DNA from: Bacteroides sp. UBA939
GTDB taxonomy: Bacteria; Bacteroidota; Bacteroidia; Bacteroidales; Bacteroidaceae
Length of the DNA: 13,952 bases
Assembly (NCBI RefSeq): GCF_002293435.1
Contig: NZ_DBDF01000171.1
Span: 1-13,952, forward strand
Direction of reading: 5' to 3'
The notes beneath the pieces were generated by a model. It was not told the origin of the DNA, did no database searches, and was given only the letters and a program-made list of their open reading frames with translations. Each line of letters opens with the position of its first letter. The first letter of the stretch is position 1. Both the position numbers and the translations under genes were made by a program. Shown here piece after piece: positions 1 to 6,361 of this stretch.

Positions 1-2
1 CC

Positions 3-76
3 GTATAAAGGTACCCTTATACGACTTTGGTACGGAGTTGGTACGGACTTGATACGGAGCAGATAGTGTGTGATAG
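3..76. repeat. 11-bp-periodic repeat array, left flank of sigma gene
   Basis: TAC or TAG trinucleotides recur at 20, 31, 42, 53 and 64, exactly 11 bp apart, within degenerate units such as gttggtacgga and cttgatacgga. A further TAG at 74 is off by one. Positions 3-22 form a near-palindrome (9 of 10 pairs) centred on GGTACC, which may be an inversion centre between oppositely oriented units. The units share their orientation with those at 1102-1145. The array may extend beyond the left window edge. Confidence 0.7.
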
Positions 77-80
77 GGTC

Positions 81-121
81 TGCATGATTCATACGTTAAC
101 TCCTGAAGTATGAATCATGCA
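81..121. repeat. 14-bp perfect inverted repeat (hairpin)
   Basis: TGCATGATTCATAC at 81-94 is perfectly complementary to 108-121, around a 13-nt loop. The loop contains TTAACTCCTGA, a core sequence that also occurs in the dispersed elements at 3013-3282 and 12828-12946. No U-tract follows on either strand, so it is not a standard intrinsic terminator. GATTCATACG from the left arm recurs at 12984-12993, just after the second dispersed element. Confidence 0.75.
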
Positions 122-132
122 GGTCAAAACTT

Positions 133-164
133 AATCTGTGTTATCCGTGTCATCTGCGGATGAA
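133..164. repeat. Three-unit 9-bp dispersed-type repeat
   Basis: Three consecutive 9-bp units are visible: AATCTGTGT (133-141), TATCCGTGT (142-150) and CATCTGCGG (151-159). From memory, sequences of this kind occur in intergenic DNA of many unrelated bacteria. Here it lies between the hairpin at 81-121 and the sigma gene leader. No coding potential is evident, and its function is unknown to me. Confidence 0.5.
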
Positions 165-311
165 AGATAGTAAGCCGAAACTTCTGATACAGCCTCTGTC
201 CGTAGGGTGGGGTGGTAGGTGAGAAGGGTAAGCGAACGTGATACAACCCGTATTTCCCGTGAATTGCAAAAAAATGTTTTATAAACCCATCACCATAATA
301 GGAAATTTCAA

Positions 312-319
312 TACCTTTG
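312..319 (+). promoter_or_regulatory. Putative -7 promoter element of the sigma factor gene
   Basis: TACCTTTG matches the Bacteroides -7 consensus TAnnTTTG and lies 43 nt before the sigma factor start codon. No TTTG -33 box is visible at the usual 19-21 nt spacing, so the promoter may be weak or activator dependent. The expected transcript start is near 326. Confidence 0.5.
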
Positions 320-362
320 CAGTTTATTAACCTTTCGGTAGGCTTTAATCAAATAAAATAAG

Positions 363-914
363 ATGGATGATAAAGAGCTTGTAGCTTTGGTAAAAGAGGG
401 TAATAATGATGCGTTTTCATCATTGTATCGTCAGTATTGGGGGAAAGTGTACAACTTCAGTAAGCTATATATTCGTTCCGCCCAAGAAGTGGAAGAAATT
501 GTTCAGGAAGTGTTTGTTAAGGTATGGGAAACACGCGACCGGCTGGATGAAGCGGAAAATTTCAAAGGTTATCTGTTTATCATAACCCGTAATCTTATTT
601 TTAACAACTTCCGGAAAAGCTTCAACGAAGATTTTTATAAAGTATCGGTACTGGACGCCATCGAAGAATCATCCTGTAATATCGAAGAAGAAATCATTGC
701 TAATAATCTGAAAGAATACATCGACCAGCTAATAAAAGAAATGCCCGCACGGCAAAAAGAAGTCTTTTCCCTGAGCCGCGAAAACCATTTATCCTATAAA
801 GAGATTGCCGGAAAGCTGGATATATCAGAAAAGACAGTGGAAAGGCACATCAATGAAGCGCTGAAATATCTGAAGAGGAATATTAAGCTATTAAGTCTTT
901 TTATGCTCGCTTGA
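363..914 (+). CDS. ECF-type RNA polymerase sigma factor (Bacteroidetes family)
   Basis: This 183-residue protein has the two conserved parts of an extracytoplasmic-function sigma-70 factor. Region 2 spans roughly residues 10-80 and includes AFSSLYRQYWGKVYNF and the VEEIVQEVFVKVWE segment that normally binds core polymerase and the -10 region. Region 4 spans roughly 118-172, with the helix-turn-helix YKEIAGKLDISEKTVERHIN that reads the -35 region. Length is normal for the family. In Bacteroides such factors usually sit beside a FecR-like anti-sigma gene and a SusC/SusD pair controlling nutrient uptake. Here none follows: the next 340 bp are repeats and the next gene is an acyl-CoA synthetase. 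A partner could lie to the left of the window or act from elsewhere. The start is supported by the -7 box at 312-319 and by full-length region 2. The regulon cannot be inferred. Confidence 0.93.
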   Translation: MDDKELVALVKEGNNDAFSSLYRQYWGKVYNFSKLYIRSAQEVEEIVQEVFVKVWETRDRLDEAENFKGYLFIITRNLIFNNFRKSFNEDFYKVSVLDAIEESSCNIEEEIIANNLKEYIDQLIKEMPARQKEVFSLSRENHLSYKEIAGKLDISEKTVERHINEALKYLKRNIKLLSLFMLA

Positions 915-951
915 AGTTTCTAATGGGAGAATCTTTGGGGGATGCTCCGCT

Positions 952-1083
952 TCATACCCGTTTCGTACCCGTTTTGTATTTGCTTCGTATTTGCTTTATA
1001 TCAGGTTCGTATTGGCTACGTATTTGCTACGTATCTACACCCTATCTGCTCCTTACCTGCTCCTTACCTGCTCCTTTGCAAAT
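952..1083. repeat. Eleven or twelve tandem 11-bp degenerate repeats
   Basis: Eleven consecutive units keep an exact 11-bp register. The TA dinucleotide of each unit falls at 955, 966, 977, 988, 999, 1010, 1021, 1032, 1043, 1054 and 1065. Typical units are tcgtatttgct, acgtatttgct and ccttacctgct; a twelfth degenerate unit follows at 1073-1083. The array starts 37 bp after the sigma gene stop. A frame through it is open (911-1132) but encodes only low-complexity repeats and is not called a gene. There are no unique spacers between units, so it is not a CRISPR array. Confidence 0.85.
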
Positions 1084-1101
1084 TCGGTTTATAAGAAGAG
1101 G

Positions 1102-1145
1102 AGCAGGTAAGGAACAGATACGGATCAGGTAGGGAATAGGTATGC
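1102..1145. repeat. Inverted 11-bp repeat units forming a stem with the preceding array
   Basis: Four 11-bp units (agcaggtaagg, aacagatacgg, atcaggtaggg, aataggtatgc) are the reverse complement of the type at 952-1083, with TA at 1108, 1119, 1130 and 1141. Positions 1061-1075 pair perfectly with 1099-1113 (15 bp) around a 23-nt loop. The rest of the gap to 1255 shows only loosely similar fragments such as ttgctacggtt, plus AT-rich DNA. Confidence 0.75.
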
Positions 1146-1255
1146 TTCGGAGGGGGAATTGCTACGGTTTGGTTGCGGTTTTAATAGATACGAAATGGTT
1201 GTGACGAGACACTAATCTTTATTTTCTTATCCCTCATGCTTTTTTCCGCTAAAAA

Positions 1256-1286
1256 TTTGCACTCTTTTAATAAAACATTATATTTG
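1256..1286 (+). promoter_or_regulatory. Bacteroides-type promoter of the acyl-CoA synthetase gene
   Basis: A -33 box TTTG (1256-1259), a 19-nt spacer and a -7 box TATATTTG (1279-1286) match the Bacteroides primary sigma consensus fully. The predicted transcript starts near 1293. This rules out the upstream ATG at 1236 as translation start, because it would precede the transcript. Confidence 0.8.
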
Positions 1287-1319
1287 CGCAAAATTCAACC
1301 GAATGTGCAAAATAAGAAT

Positions 1320-2978
1320 ATGAAAAAGAGTTTTATTGCTTATATTGAAGACAGCATTATACAGAATTGGGACTTAGATGCCCTAACCGATTATAATGGC
1401 GCCACGTTGCAATACAAAGATGTAGCCCGTAAGATAGAAAAGATACACTTGATTTTCGAAGCAAGTGGTATCAAGAAAGGTGATAAAATAGCCATCTGCG
1501 GACGCAACAGTTCGCATTGGGGAGTCACTTTTCTTGCCATATTGACCTACGGAGCGGTTGCAGTTCCTATTTTGCACGAATTCAAGGCGGACAACGTACA
1601 CAACATTGTCAATCACTCCGAAGCCAAATTGCTCTTTACCGGCGACCAGGTATGGGAAAACCTCAATGAAGCCGCCATGCCATTGCTGGAAGGCATTATG
1701 CTGATGTATGATTTTTCCATCCTTGTATCCCGTAGCGAGAAACTGGATTATGCGCGTGAGCACCTGAACGAACTCTTCGGCAGGAAATACCCCAAGAACT
1801 TCCGTAAGGAACATATAAAATACCACAAGGATCAACCGGAAGAACTGGCAGTAATCAACTACACTTCCGGCACCACGAGTTATTCCAAAGGCGTGATGCT
1901 GCCTTATCGCAGCCTGTGGTCTAACACCGCCTTCGCATTCGAGGTATTGCCGCTGAAAGCCGGTACCAAAATCATCTCCATGCTCCCGATGGCGCACATG
2001 TATGGGCTGGCATTCGAGTTCATCTACGAGTTCGCTGTAGGTTGTCAGATATACTTCCTGACGCGTACGCCGAGTCCTAAGATTATTTTCCAGGCATTCT
2101 CGGAAGTAAAGCCCCACCTGGTAATAGCTGTTCCGCTCATTATTGAAAAAATTATGAAGAAGAACGTGCTTCCGAAACTGGAAACGCCGACTATGAAGTT
2201 GTTGCTGAAAGTTCCCATTATCAATGATAAAATCAAGGCTACCGTACGCGAAGGCGTAGTCAATGCTTTCGGAGCCCGTTTTGCCGAGGTTGTTGTAGGA
2301 GGCGCTGCTTTCAATCAAGAGGTAGAACACTTCCTGCGCATGATAGAATTCCCCTATACCGTGGGTTACGGAATGACGGAATGTGGACCCATCATCTGCT
2401 ATGAAGATTGGTCGCGCTTCAAGCCGGGTTCCTGCGGTAAGGCGGTTCCGCGGATGGAAGTGAAGATACTTTCTCCCGATCCTGAGAATATACCGGGCGA
2501 GATAGTATGCCGCGGTGCTAACGTCATGTTAGGGTACTATAAAAATGAAGAAGCTACACGCGAGGCCATCGACGCGGACGGTTGGCTGCATACGGGTGAC
2601 CTTGCCCTGATGGATGCGGATGGAAACGTTACGATTAAAGGACGCAGCAAGAATATGCTGCTCGGCGCCAACGGGCAAAATATCTATCCGGAGGAAATAG
2701 AAGATAAACTCAACAATATGCCTTATGTTGCCGAAAGCATTATCGTACAGCAAAACGAAAAGTTCGTCGGCTTGGTATATCCCGATTATGACGATGCCTT
2801 TGCGCATGGCTTGAATACGGCGGACATGGAACGTGTCATGGAAGAAAATCGTATTGCATTGAATGCAACCTTGCCTGCTTACAGCCAGATATCTAAAATG
2901 AAAATCTATCCCGAAGAGTTTGAGAAAACGCCTAAGCGTTCCATCAAACGATTCTTGTATCTGGAGGCAAAAGGGTAG
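1320..2978 (+). CDS. AMP-binding long-chain acyl-CoA synthetase-like protein
   Basis: The 552-residue protein belongs to the adenylate-forming (ANL) superfamily, which activates carboxylic acids with ATP and, in this subfamily, usually passes them to CoA. Visible motifs in order: the Ser/Thr/Gly-rich phosphate loop YTSGTTSYSKG at 181-191, YGMTE at 350-354, the ribose-binding Asp in HTGD at 427, and the hinge GRSKN at 441-445. The C-terminal A10 motif reads KTPKRSIKR (536-544). It has Ser541 where aligned acyl-CoA synthetases usually have the catalytic Lys, with Lys539 and Lys543 nearby. The start at 1320 (MKKSFIAYIEDS) is chosen because a strong promoter at 1256-1286 lies inside the longer frame that begins at 1236. 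It appears monocistronic: a palindromic element of about 270 bp follows. A long-chain fatty acid substrate is a family-level guess. Confidence 0.88.
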   Translation: MKKSFIAYIEDSIIQNWDLDALTDYNGATLQYKDVARKIEKIHLIFEASGIKKGDKIAICGRNSSHWGVTFLAILTYGAVAVPILHEFKADNVHNIVNHSEAKLLFTGDQVWENLNEAAMPLLEGIMLMYDFSILVSRSEKLDYAREHLNELFGRKYPKNFRKEHIKYHKDQPEELAVINYTSGTTSYSKGVMLPYRSLWSNTAFAFEVLPLKAGTKIISMLPMAHMYGLAFEFIYEFAVGCQIYFLTRTPSPKIIFQAFSEVKPHLVIAVPLIIEKIMKKNVLPKLETPTMKLLLKVPIINDKIKATVREGVVNAFGARFAEVVVGGAAFNQEVEHFLRMIEFPYTVGYGMTECGPIICYEDWSRFKPGSCGKAVPRMEVKILSPDPENIPGEIVCRGANVMLGYYKNEEATREAIDADGWLHTGDLALMDADGNVTIKGRSKNMLLGANGQNIYPEEIEDKLNNMPYVAESIIVQQNEKFVGLVYPDYDDAFAHGLNTADMERVMEENRIALNATLPAYSQISKMKIYPEEFEKTPKRSIKRFLYLEAKG

Positions 2979-3012
2979 AGGATCAAGTATTTAATAATGA
3001 TGAGCATCGGCG

Positions 3013-3282
3013 GTTAAAGTAGTTATCGCTTCGCTCGGTAGTTAGAGGAGTTAAAGCGGGTAGTATTGCTGCTGATATACAGAGTTAGGTATCTCGTCAT
3101 AAATAGTTTATATTATAAATGATAATTTAGCGAAGCGGAAGCTTCGTCACTAATAAATCCTCATTTATAATATAAAACAGTTGTGACGAAGTACTTAAAA
3201 CATAAACGGAGTATCAACTTTAACTCCTAAGTCCGCTTAGGGACTGATAACTCCTGAGCAAAGTGACAACTCTTTAACTCCT
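3013..3282. repeat. Palindromic dispersed element, copy 1 (with insert in its loop)
   Basis: Left end GTTAAAGTAGTTATC (3013-3027) pairs with split right-end segments GATAAC (3246-3251) and CTTTAAC (3272-3278). Inner arms AGGAGTTAAAG (3046-3056) and CTTTAACTCCT (3218-3228) are perfect complements. The same ends and order occur in the same orientation at 12828-12946, where the inner loop is only 30 nt. Here the inner region is about 160 bp and holds a separate AT-rich palindrome (3094-3189). The element fills most of the gap between the synthetase gene and the repeat-protein gene. No ORF is evident in it. Confidence 0.75.
3094..3189. repeat. Nested AT-rich palindrome inside copy 1
   Basis: Outer arms TCGTCA (3094-3099) and TGACGA (3184-3189) enclose GTTTATATTATAAATGA (3106-3122) opposite TCATTTATAATATAAAAC (3161-3178), which differ by one extra base. 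At the centre, CGAAGC and GCTTCG (3131-3136 and 3141-3146) close a GGAA loop. The whole could fold into one long hairpin. The segment AAATGATAATTTAGCG resembles AAATGAGAATTTAGCG in the palindrome near 6801-6817. Confidence 0.7.
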
Positions 3283-3306
3283 GATTCGCATAAATAATCA
3301 AACTAA

Positions 3307-4545
3307 ATGAGAAGACTTTTCCTGTTTATAACTGTATTGTTTCTGCTGATTGCAGAAATAACAGTAGCGCAAACTGCAAGTAATAGAACGCCCAAAGGCA
3401 CCGGAGGGGACAAAGAACCCGTCGGCATCAACCTCTCTCTGTGGAAGAACATCGCCACACAGTCAAGTGATACCATTGGCAGCACTTGCTTTAATCTTGG
3501 TATATACTCTTCGATGAATCGCCTGAATGGATTGGGACTCAATGCTCTGGGTTCCGTAACCGAACGCGGTGTGAATGGTGTGCAGGCATCCGGAATTTTC
3601 AATATGGTGGATGGCAATATGCGGGGTATTCAAATGGCGGGTATCAGTAATGTAAACGAAAATAATCTTAGCGGTATATCTTTATCCGGTCTGGTAGGCA
3701 TCACGGTGAGCCATGCCCGGGGCATTGTTTTTTCCGGCCTTGTCAGTATTATCGGAGAAGGCTCGAATGGCGTAGTTATGAGTGGTTTATTGAATATCGC
3801 CGGCTTGAAATCCTCAGGGGTACACTTGGCGGGGTTAGCCAACTTTTCGGATGAGAGTCTCAACGGCATTGCCACTGCCGGATTGCTGAACATAACAGGA
3901 GGGGAACTGAGAGGAATGCAGATAGGCGGACTTGCCAATATTACAGGCGGATCCATGCGCGGCATACAGATAGCCGGGTTTGCTAATGTTGTAGGCGGAG
4001 GTGCTACCGGATTACAAATAGCCCCTGCCAATGTAGTAAGAAATGGCAAAGGGCTGCAAATCGGGTTATTCAACTATTACAAGGAGAATTTTGACGGCTT
4101 CCAACTGGGGCTTGTCAACGTCAATCCGGAAACGAAGTACCAATTGATGCTTTTCGGGGGAAATACAACGAAGTTAAATGCCGGCGTACGTTTCAAGAAC
4201 AAGCTGTTCTACACAATCTTAGGTGGCGGTACGCACTATCTGGATTTCAGCGATAAATTCTCTGCTTCTCTGTTTTATCGTGCAGGGTTGGAGCTACCGT
4301 TATGCAAGCAGTTGTTTATCAGTGGCGATTTGGGCTATCAGCATATAGAAACGTTCAAGAATAAGGATTACGGTTTTCCGGCACGCCTTTACGCTCTCCA
4401 GGCACGCGTTAACCTCGAATACCGTTTGACGGAGAAATTAGGTATATTTGTTACCGGGGGGTATGGGGGTAGCCGTTACTACAATAAAGGGGTAACTCAC
4501 GACAAAGGAATGATTCTGGAGGGTGGGGTAGTGTTGTCCAAATAG
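3307..4545 (+). CDS. Exported protein with ten 16-residue repeats (LA_2272-like surface repeats)
   Basis: This 412-residue protein begins with a signal peptide (MRRLFLFITVLFLLIAEITV, cleavage probably after AQTA). Residues 74-233 contain ten in-register 16-residue repeats of the form xG(I/V/L)xxxGLxN(I/V)xxxxx, for example RGMQIGGLANITGGSM. Three slightly shorter units follow (234 to about 276). The C-terminal part (about 277-412) has alternating hydrophobic and aromatic strands, such as FYTILGGGTHYLDF and LYALQARVNLEYRL, suggesting an outer-membrane beta-structure, though the protein ends in Lys rather than Phe. I recognise the repeat as LA_2272-like surface repeats by pattern only. The function is unknown. 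The repeats probably stack as a solenoid outside the cytoplasm. No TAnnTTTG promoter is visible between the dispersed element and the start. The gene converges on the transporter gene with only 5 bp between the stop codons. Confidence 0.85.
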   Translation: MRRLFLFITVLFLLIAEITVAQTASNRTPKGTGGDKEPVGINLSLWKNIATQSSDTIGSTCFNLGIYSSMNRLNGLGLNALGSVTERGVNGVQASGIFNMVDGNMRGIQMAGISNVNENNLSGISLSGLVGITVSHARGIVFSGLVSIIGEGSNGVVMSGLLNIAGLKSSGVHLAGLANFSDESLNGIATAGLLNITGGELRGMQIGGLANITGGSMRGIQIAGFANVVGGGATGLQIAPANVVRNGKGLQIGLFNYYKENFDGFQLGLVNVNPETKYQLMLFGGNTTKLNAGVRFKNKLFYTILGGGTHYLDFSDKFSASLFYRAGLELPLCKQLFISGDLGYQHIETFKNKDYGFPARLYALQARVNLEYRLTEKLGIFVTGGYGGSRYYNKGVTHDKGMILEGGVVLSK

Positions 4546-4550
4546 TCTTC

Positions 4551-6215
4551 TCAACTCAAAAAGAACATCAACAATACCTGTGCAATAATCACCCGGAGGA
4601 ACATGCACAGCGGGTAAACCGTGGCGTAAGATACGGAAGGATTATCGCCGGGAATCGTGTCATTGACATAGTTCAGAGCCATCGGGTTCGCCATACTTCC
4701 GCACAACATTCCGGCAACCGTGCCAAAATCAATTTTCATCCAACGGAATGCGATAATGCCCATAATCAGAATTGGAATTACGGTGAGGGCGCAACCTACG
4801 GCAATCCACAACAAACCTTCGGGGCGGAATACTGTCTGGAAGAAATGGGTACCGGCATCCAGTCCCAGGCAAGCCAGATAAAGCGATAGTCCCAATGCAC
4901 GGAGCATCAGGTTCGCACTGCGTGTTGTGTAGGTCACCATGTGTAATCTCGGTCCGAAAGTGCCGATAAGAATACCTACGATAATCGGTCCGCCCGCCAG
5001 TCCTAACTTCACCGGGGTGCTGACACCGGGAATAGCTATAGGAATAGCTCCCAATGCAAGCCCCAAAACAATGCCGATGAATACGGCGCCCAGATTAGGC
5101 TCTTTCAGGCTTTTCACCGCATTTCCCAGTACTTTCTCTACATTCTGTATGGAGGCAGCTTCACCGACTACCGTTAACCGGTCGCCCAACTGCAACGTAA
5201 GTTCTGCCGTAGCCAGCAATTGCACGCCGCTACGATACACTCGGCTGATATTGATACCGTAATGATTACGCAAATGAAGCGAGCCGAGTTTCTTGCCATT
5301 CAGTTCCGGACGCGTTACAACAATGCGCTGGGATATCAACTGGCTGTCAATGGCATTCCAGTCTATATCTTCTTTGTTCCAGTCCGTATGTTCCTGTTCG
5401 CCAAATAGCACGGTCAGCACCTGGGCATATTTTTCAGAAGTGATAACCAGCAAACGGTCTCCTTCCTTAATGACTTTTTCGGAAGTAGGAATACTCACAT
5501 TGCCATCTCGCCAGAGGCGTGATATCACAAACTTCGGATGGATGAGCTTTGCAATGTCCTTAACACTCATATTGAAAATTGCCGGATTGTGTACTTGAAA
5601 GGCGGCTATATATGTTTTGTTCGCATCATCCTTCTCCTTAATATCCAGGTCATCCTCTCGAACCCATATCTTACGTATCATCAATATACCCAGGATAACT
5701 CCAATCACGCCCAATGGATACGCTACTGCGCACCCCAAAGCCGGTGTGGTAGTCTCCATTCCCATCTGCTTCAAAGTTTGCTGGGCGGCGCCCAATGCCG
5801 GAGTATTTGTTGTAGACCCGCAAAGTATGCCTACCATATCCGGCAGTGATATTCCCAGCCCATAGCTACCTAACAGGGTCATAATCGTGCCAATCAGCAC
5901 CACGCCGACCGCCAGCATATTCAGTTGTACTCCTCCAACCCGGAATGAGCTGAAAAAACCTGGGCCTACTTGCAAGCCTAATGCGTACACGAATATCACC
6001 AACCCGAAGCTTTCTGCGTAGTTTAGCATCTGCGGGTCGATAGATAATCCGAAGTGACCTGCAAATATACCTGCAAAAAACACAAACGTCACTCCCAGCG
6101 ATACACCGCAGATATGTATTTTTCCTAACCCCAGCCCAATGACGGAAATAAGTGAAAGTACCACGACTGCCTGCAGGGCGGAATGCTCAACGAATAAACT
6201 GTATAACCAATCCAC
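4551..6215 (-). CDS. Aspartate:alanine exchanger (AAEx) family transporter, YidE/AspT-like
   Basis: The 554-residue inner-membrane protein has the layout typical of the AAEx family: a membrane block (about 10-185), two TrkA_C/RCK_C-like cytosolic domains (about 200-275 and 285-365), and a second membrane block (about 375-554). Each membrane half carries a related signature, GSTTNTPAL at 133-141 and GSMANPMAL at 506-514, as expected of an inverted-repeat transporter. AspT members exchange aspartate for alanine, but many relatives with RCK_C domains have no known substrate, so I name only the family. Translation begins at a GTG codon (6215-6213). An in-frame stop lies upstream and no ATG or TTG intervenes. 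A -7 promoter box lies at 6244-6251. The stop is 5 bp from the end of the convergent repeat-protein gene, so the two 3' ends must overlap or terminate inside coding DNA. Confidence 0.92.
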   Translation of the reverse strand: MDWLYSLFVEHSALQAVVVLSLISVIGLGLGKIHICGVSLGVTFVFFAGIFAGHFGLSIDPQMLNYAESFGLVIFVYALGLQVGPGFFSSFRVGGVQLNMLAVGVVLIGTIMTLLGSYGLGISLPDMVGILCGSTTNTPALGAAQQTLKQMGMETTTPALGCAVAYPLGVIGVILGILMIRKIWVREDDLDIKEKDDANKTYIAAFQVHNPAIFNMSVKDIAKLIHPKFVISRLWRDGNVSIPTSEKVIKEGDRLLVITSEKYAQVLTVLFGEQEHTDWNKEDIDWNAIDSQLISQRIVVTRPELNGKKLGSLHLRNHYGINISRVYRSGVQLLATAELTLQLGDRLTVVGEAASIQNVEKVLGNAVKSLKEPNLGAVFIGIVLGLALGAIPIAIPGVSTPVKLGLAGGPIIVGILIGTFGPRLHMVTYTTRSANLMLRALGLSLYLACLGLDAGTHFFQTVFRPEGLLWIAVGCALTVIPILIMGIIAFRWMKIDFGTVAGMLCGSMANPMALNYVNDTIPGDNPSVSYATVYPLCMFLRVIIAQVLLMFFLS

Positions 6216-6269
6216 TGTATTACGTTTTACTGATTTCAGATTACAAACTTACATAAAATCCACTGTATT
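6209..6269. repeat. 13-bp direct repeat around the transporter start and promoter
   Basis: AATCCACTGTATT occurs exactly at 6209-6221 and 6257-6269, 48 bp apart. The first copy contains the GTG start codon and the second lies just upstream of the -7 box at 6244-6251. They may be paired protein-binding sites or remnants of a local duplication. The sequence alone does not decide. Confidence 0.6.
6244..6251 (-). promoter_or_regulatory. Putative -7 promoter element of the transporter gene
   Basis: On the minus strand the sequence reads TAAGTTTG, matching TAnnTTTG, 28 nt before the GTG start codon. No TTTG is present at the -33 position. The transcript would begin near 6237, leaving a leader of only about 20 nt. 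Confidence 0.5.
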
Positions 6270-6305
6270 GAATGAAGAAAGCTATTGATTCTTTAGAGGA
6301 AATAT

Positions 6306-6341
6306 AAAAAAAGCTATTGTATTTGTTGAATACAATAGCTT
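6306..6341 (-). terminator. Intrinsic terminator of the tRNA operon
   Basis: A 13-bp perfect stem (6311-6323 with 6329-6341) closes a 5-nt loop. On the minus strand it is followed by a run of U from the A-run 6306-6312. It lies 21 bp downstream of tRNA-Lys in the minus direction, so it ends the Ser-Glu-Lys transcript before the transporter promoter. Confidence 0.85.
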
Positions 6342-6361
6342 CCAAATGTGTTACTCTTTCG

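Noticed and set aside
1061..1113. Possible invertible promoter switch
   Set aside because: The inverted repeats enclose only 23 nt, too small for a typical invertible promoter, and no recombinase gene is present in the window.
911..1132. A 73-codon open frame immediately after the sigma gene, overlapping its stop
   Set aside because: It reads straight through the 11-bp repeats, giving a low-complexity repeating peptide without domain, promoter or family resemblance. It is not an anti-sigma factor.
952..1145. Possible CRISPR array
   Set aside because: The units are 11 bp, directly adjacent and degenerate, with no unique spacers and no cas genes.
1236..1319. A 28-residue N-terminal extension of the acyl-CoA synthetase
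   Set aside because: A full-consensus promoter at 1256-1286 lies inside it, so the predicted transcript starts after this ATG. The ATG at 1320 fits the family start.
1383..2330. A 315-codon open frame antisense to the synthetase
   Set aside because: The sense strand has all the ANL motifs in order; the antisense peptide shows no recognisable domain and is a coding shadow.
3013..3282. Insertion sequence
   Set aside because: There is no transposase ORF, and I could not identify a target-site duplication, so I list it as a repeat element only.
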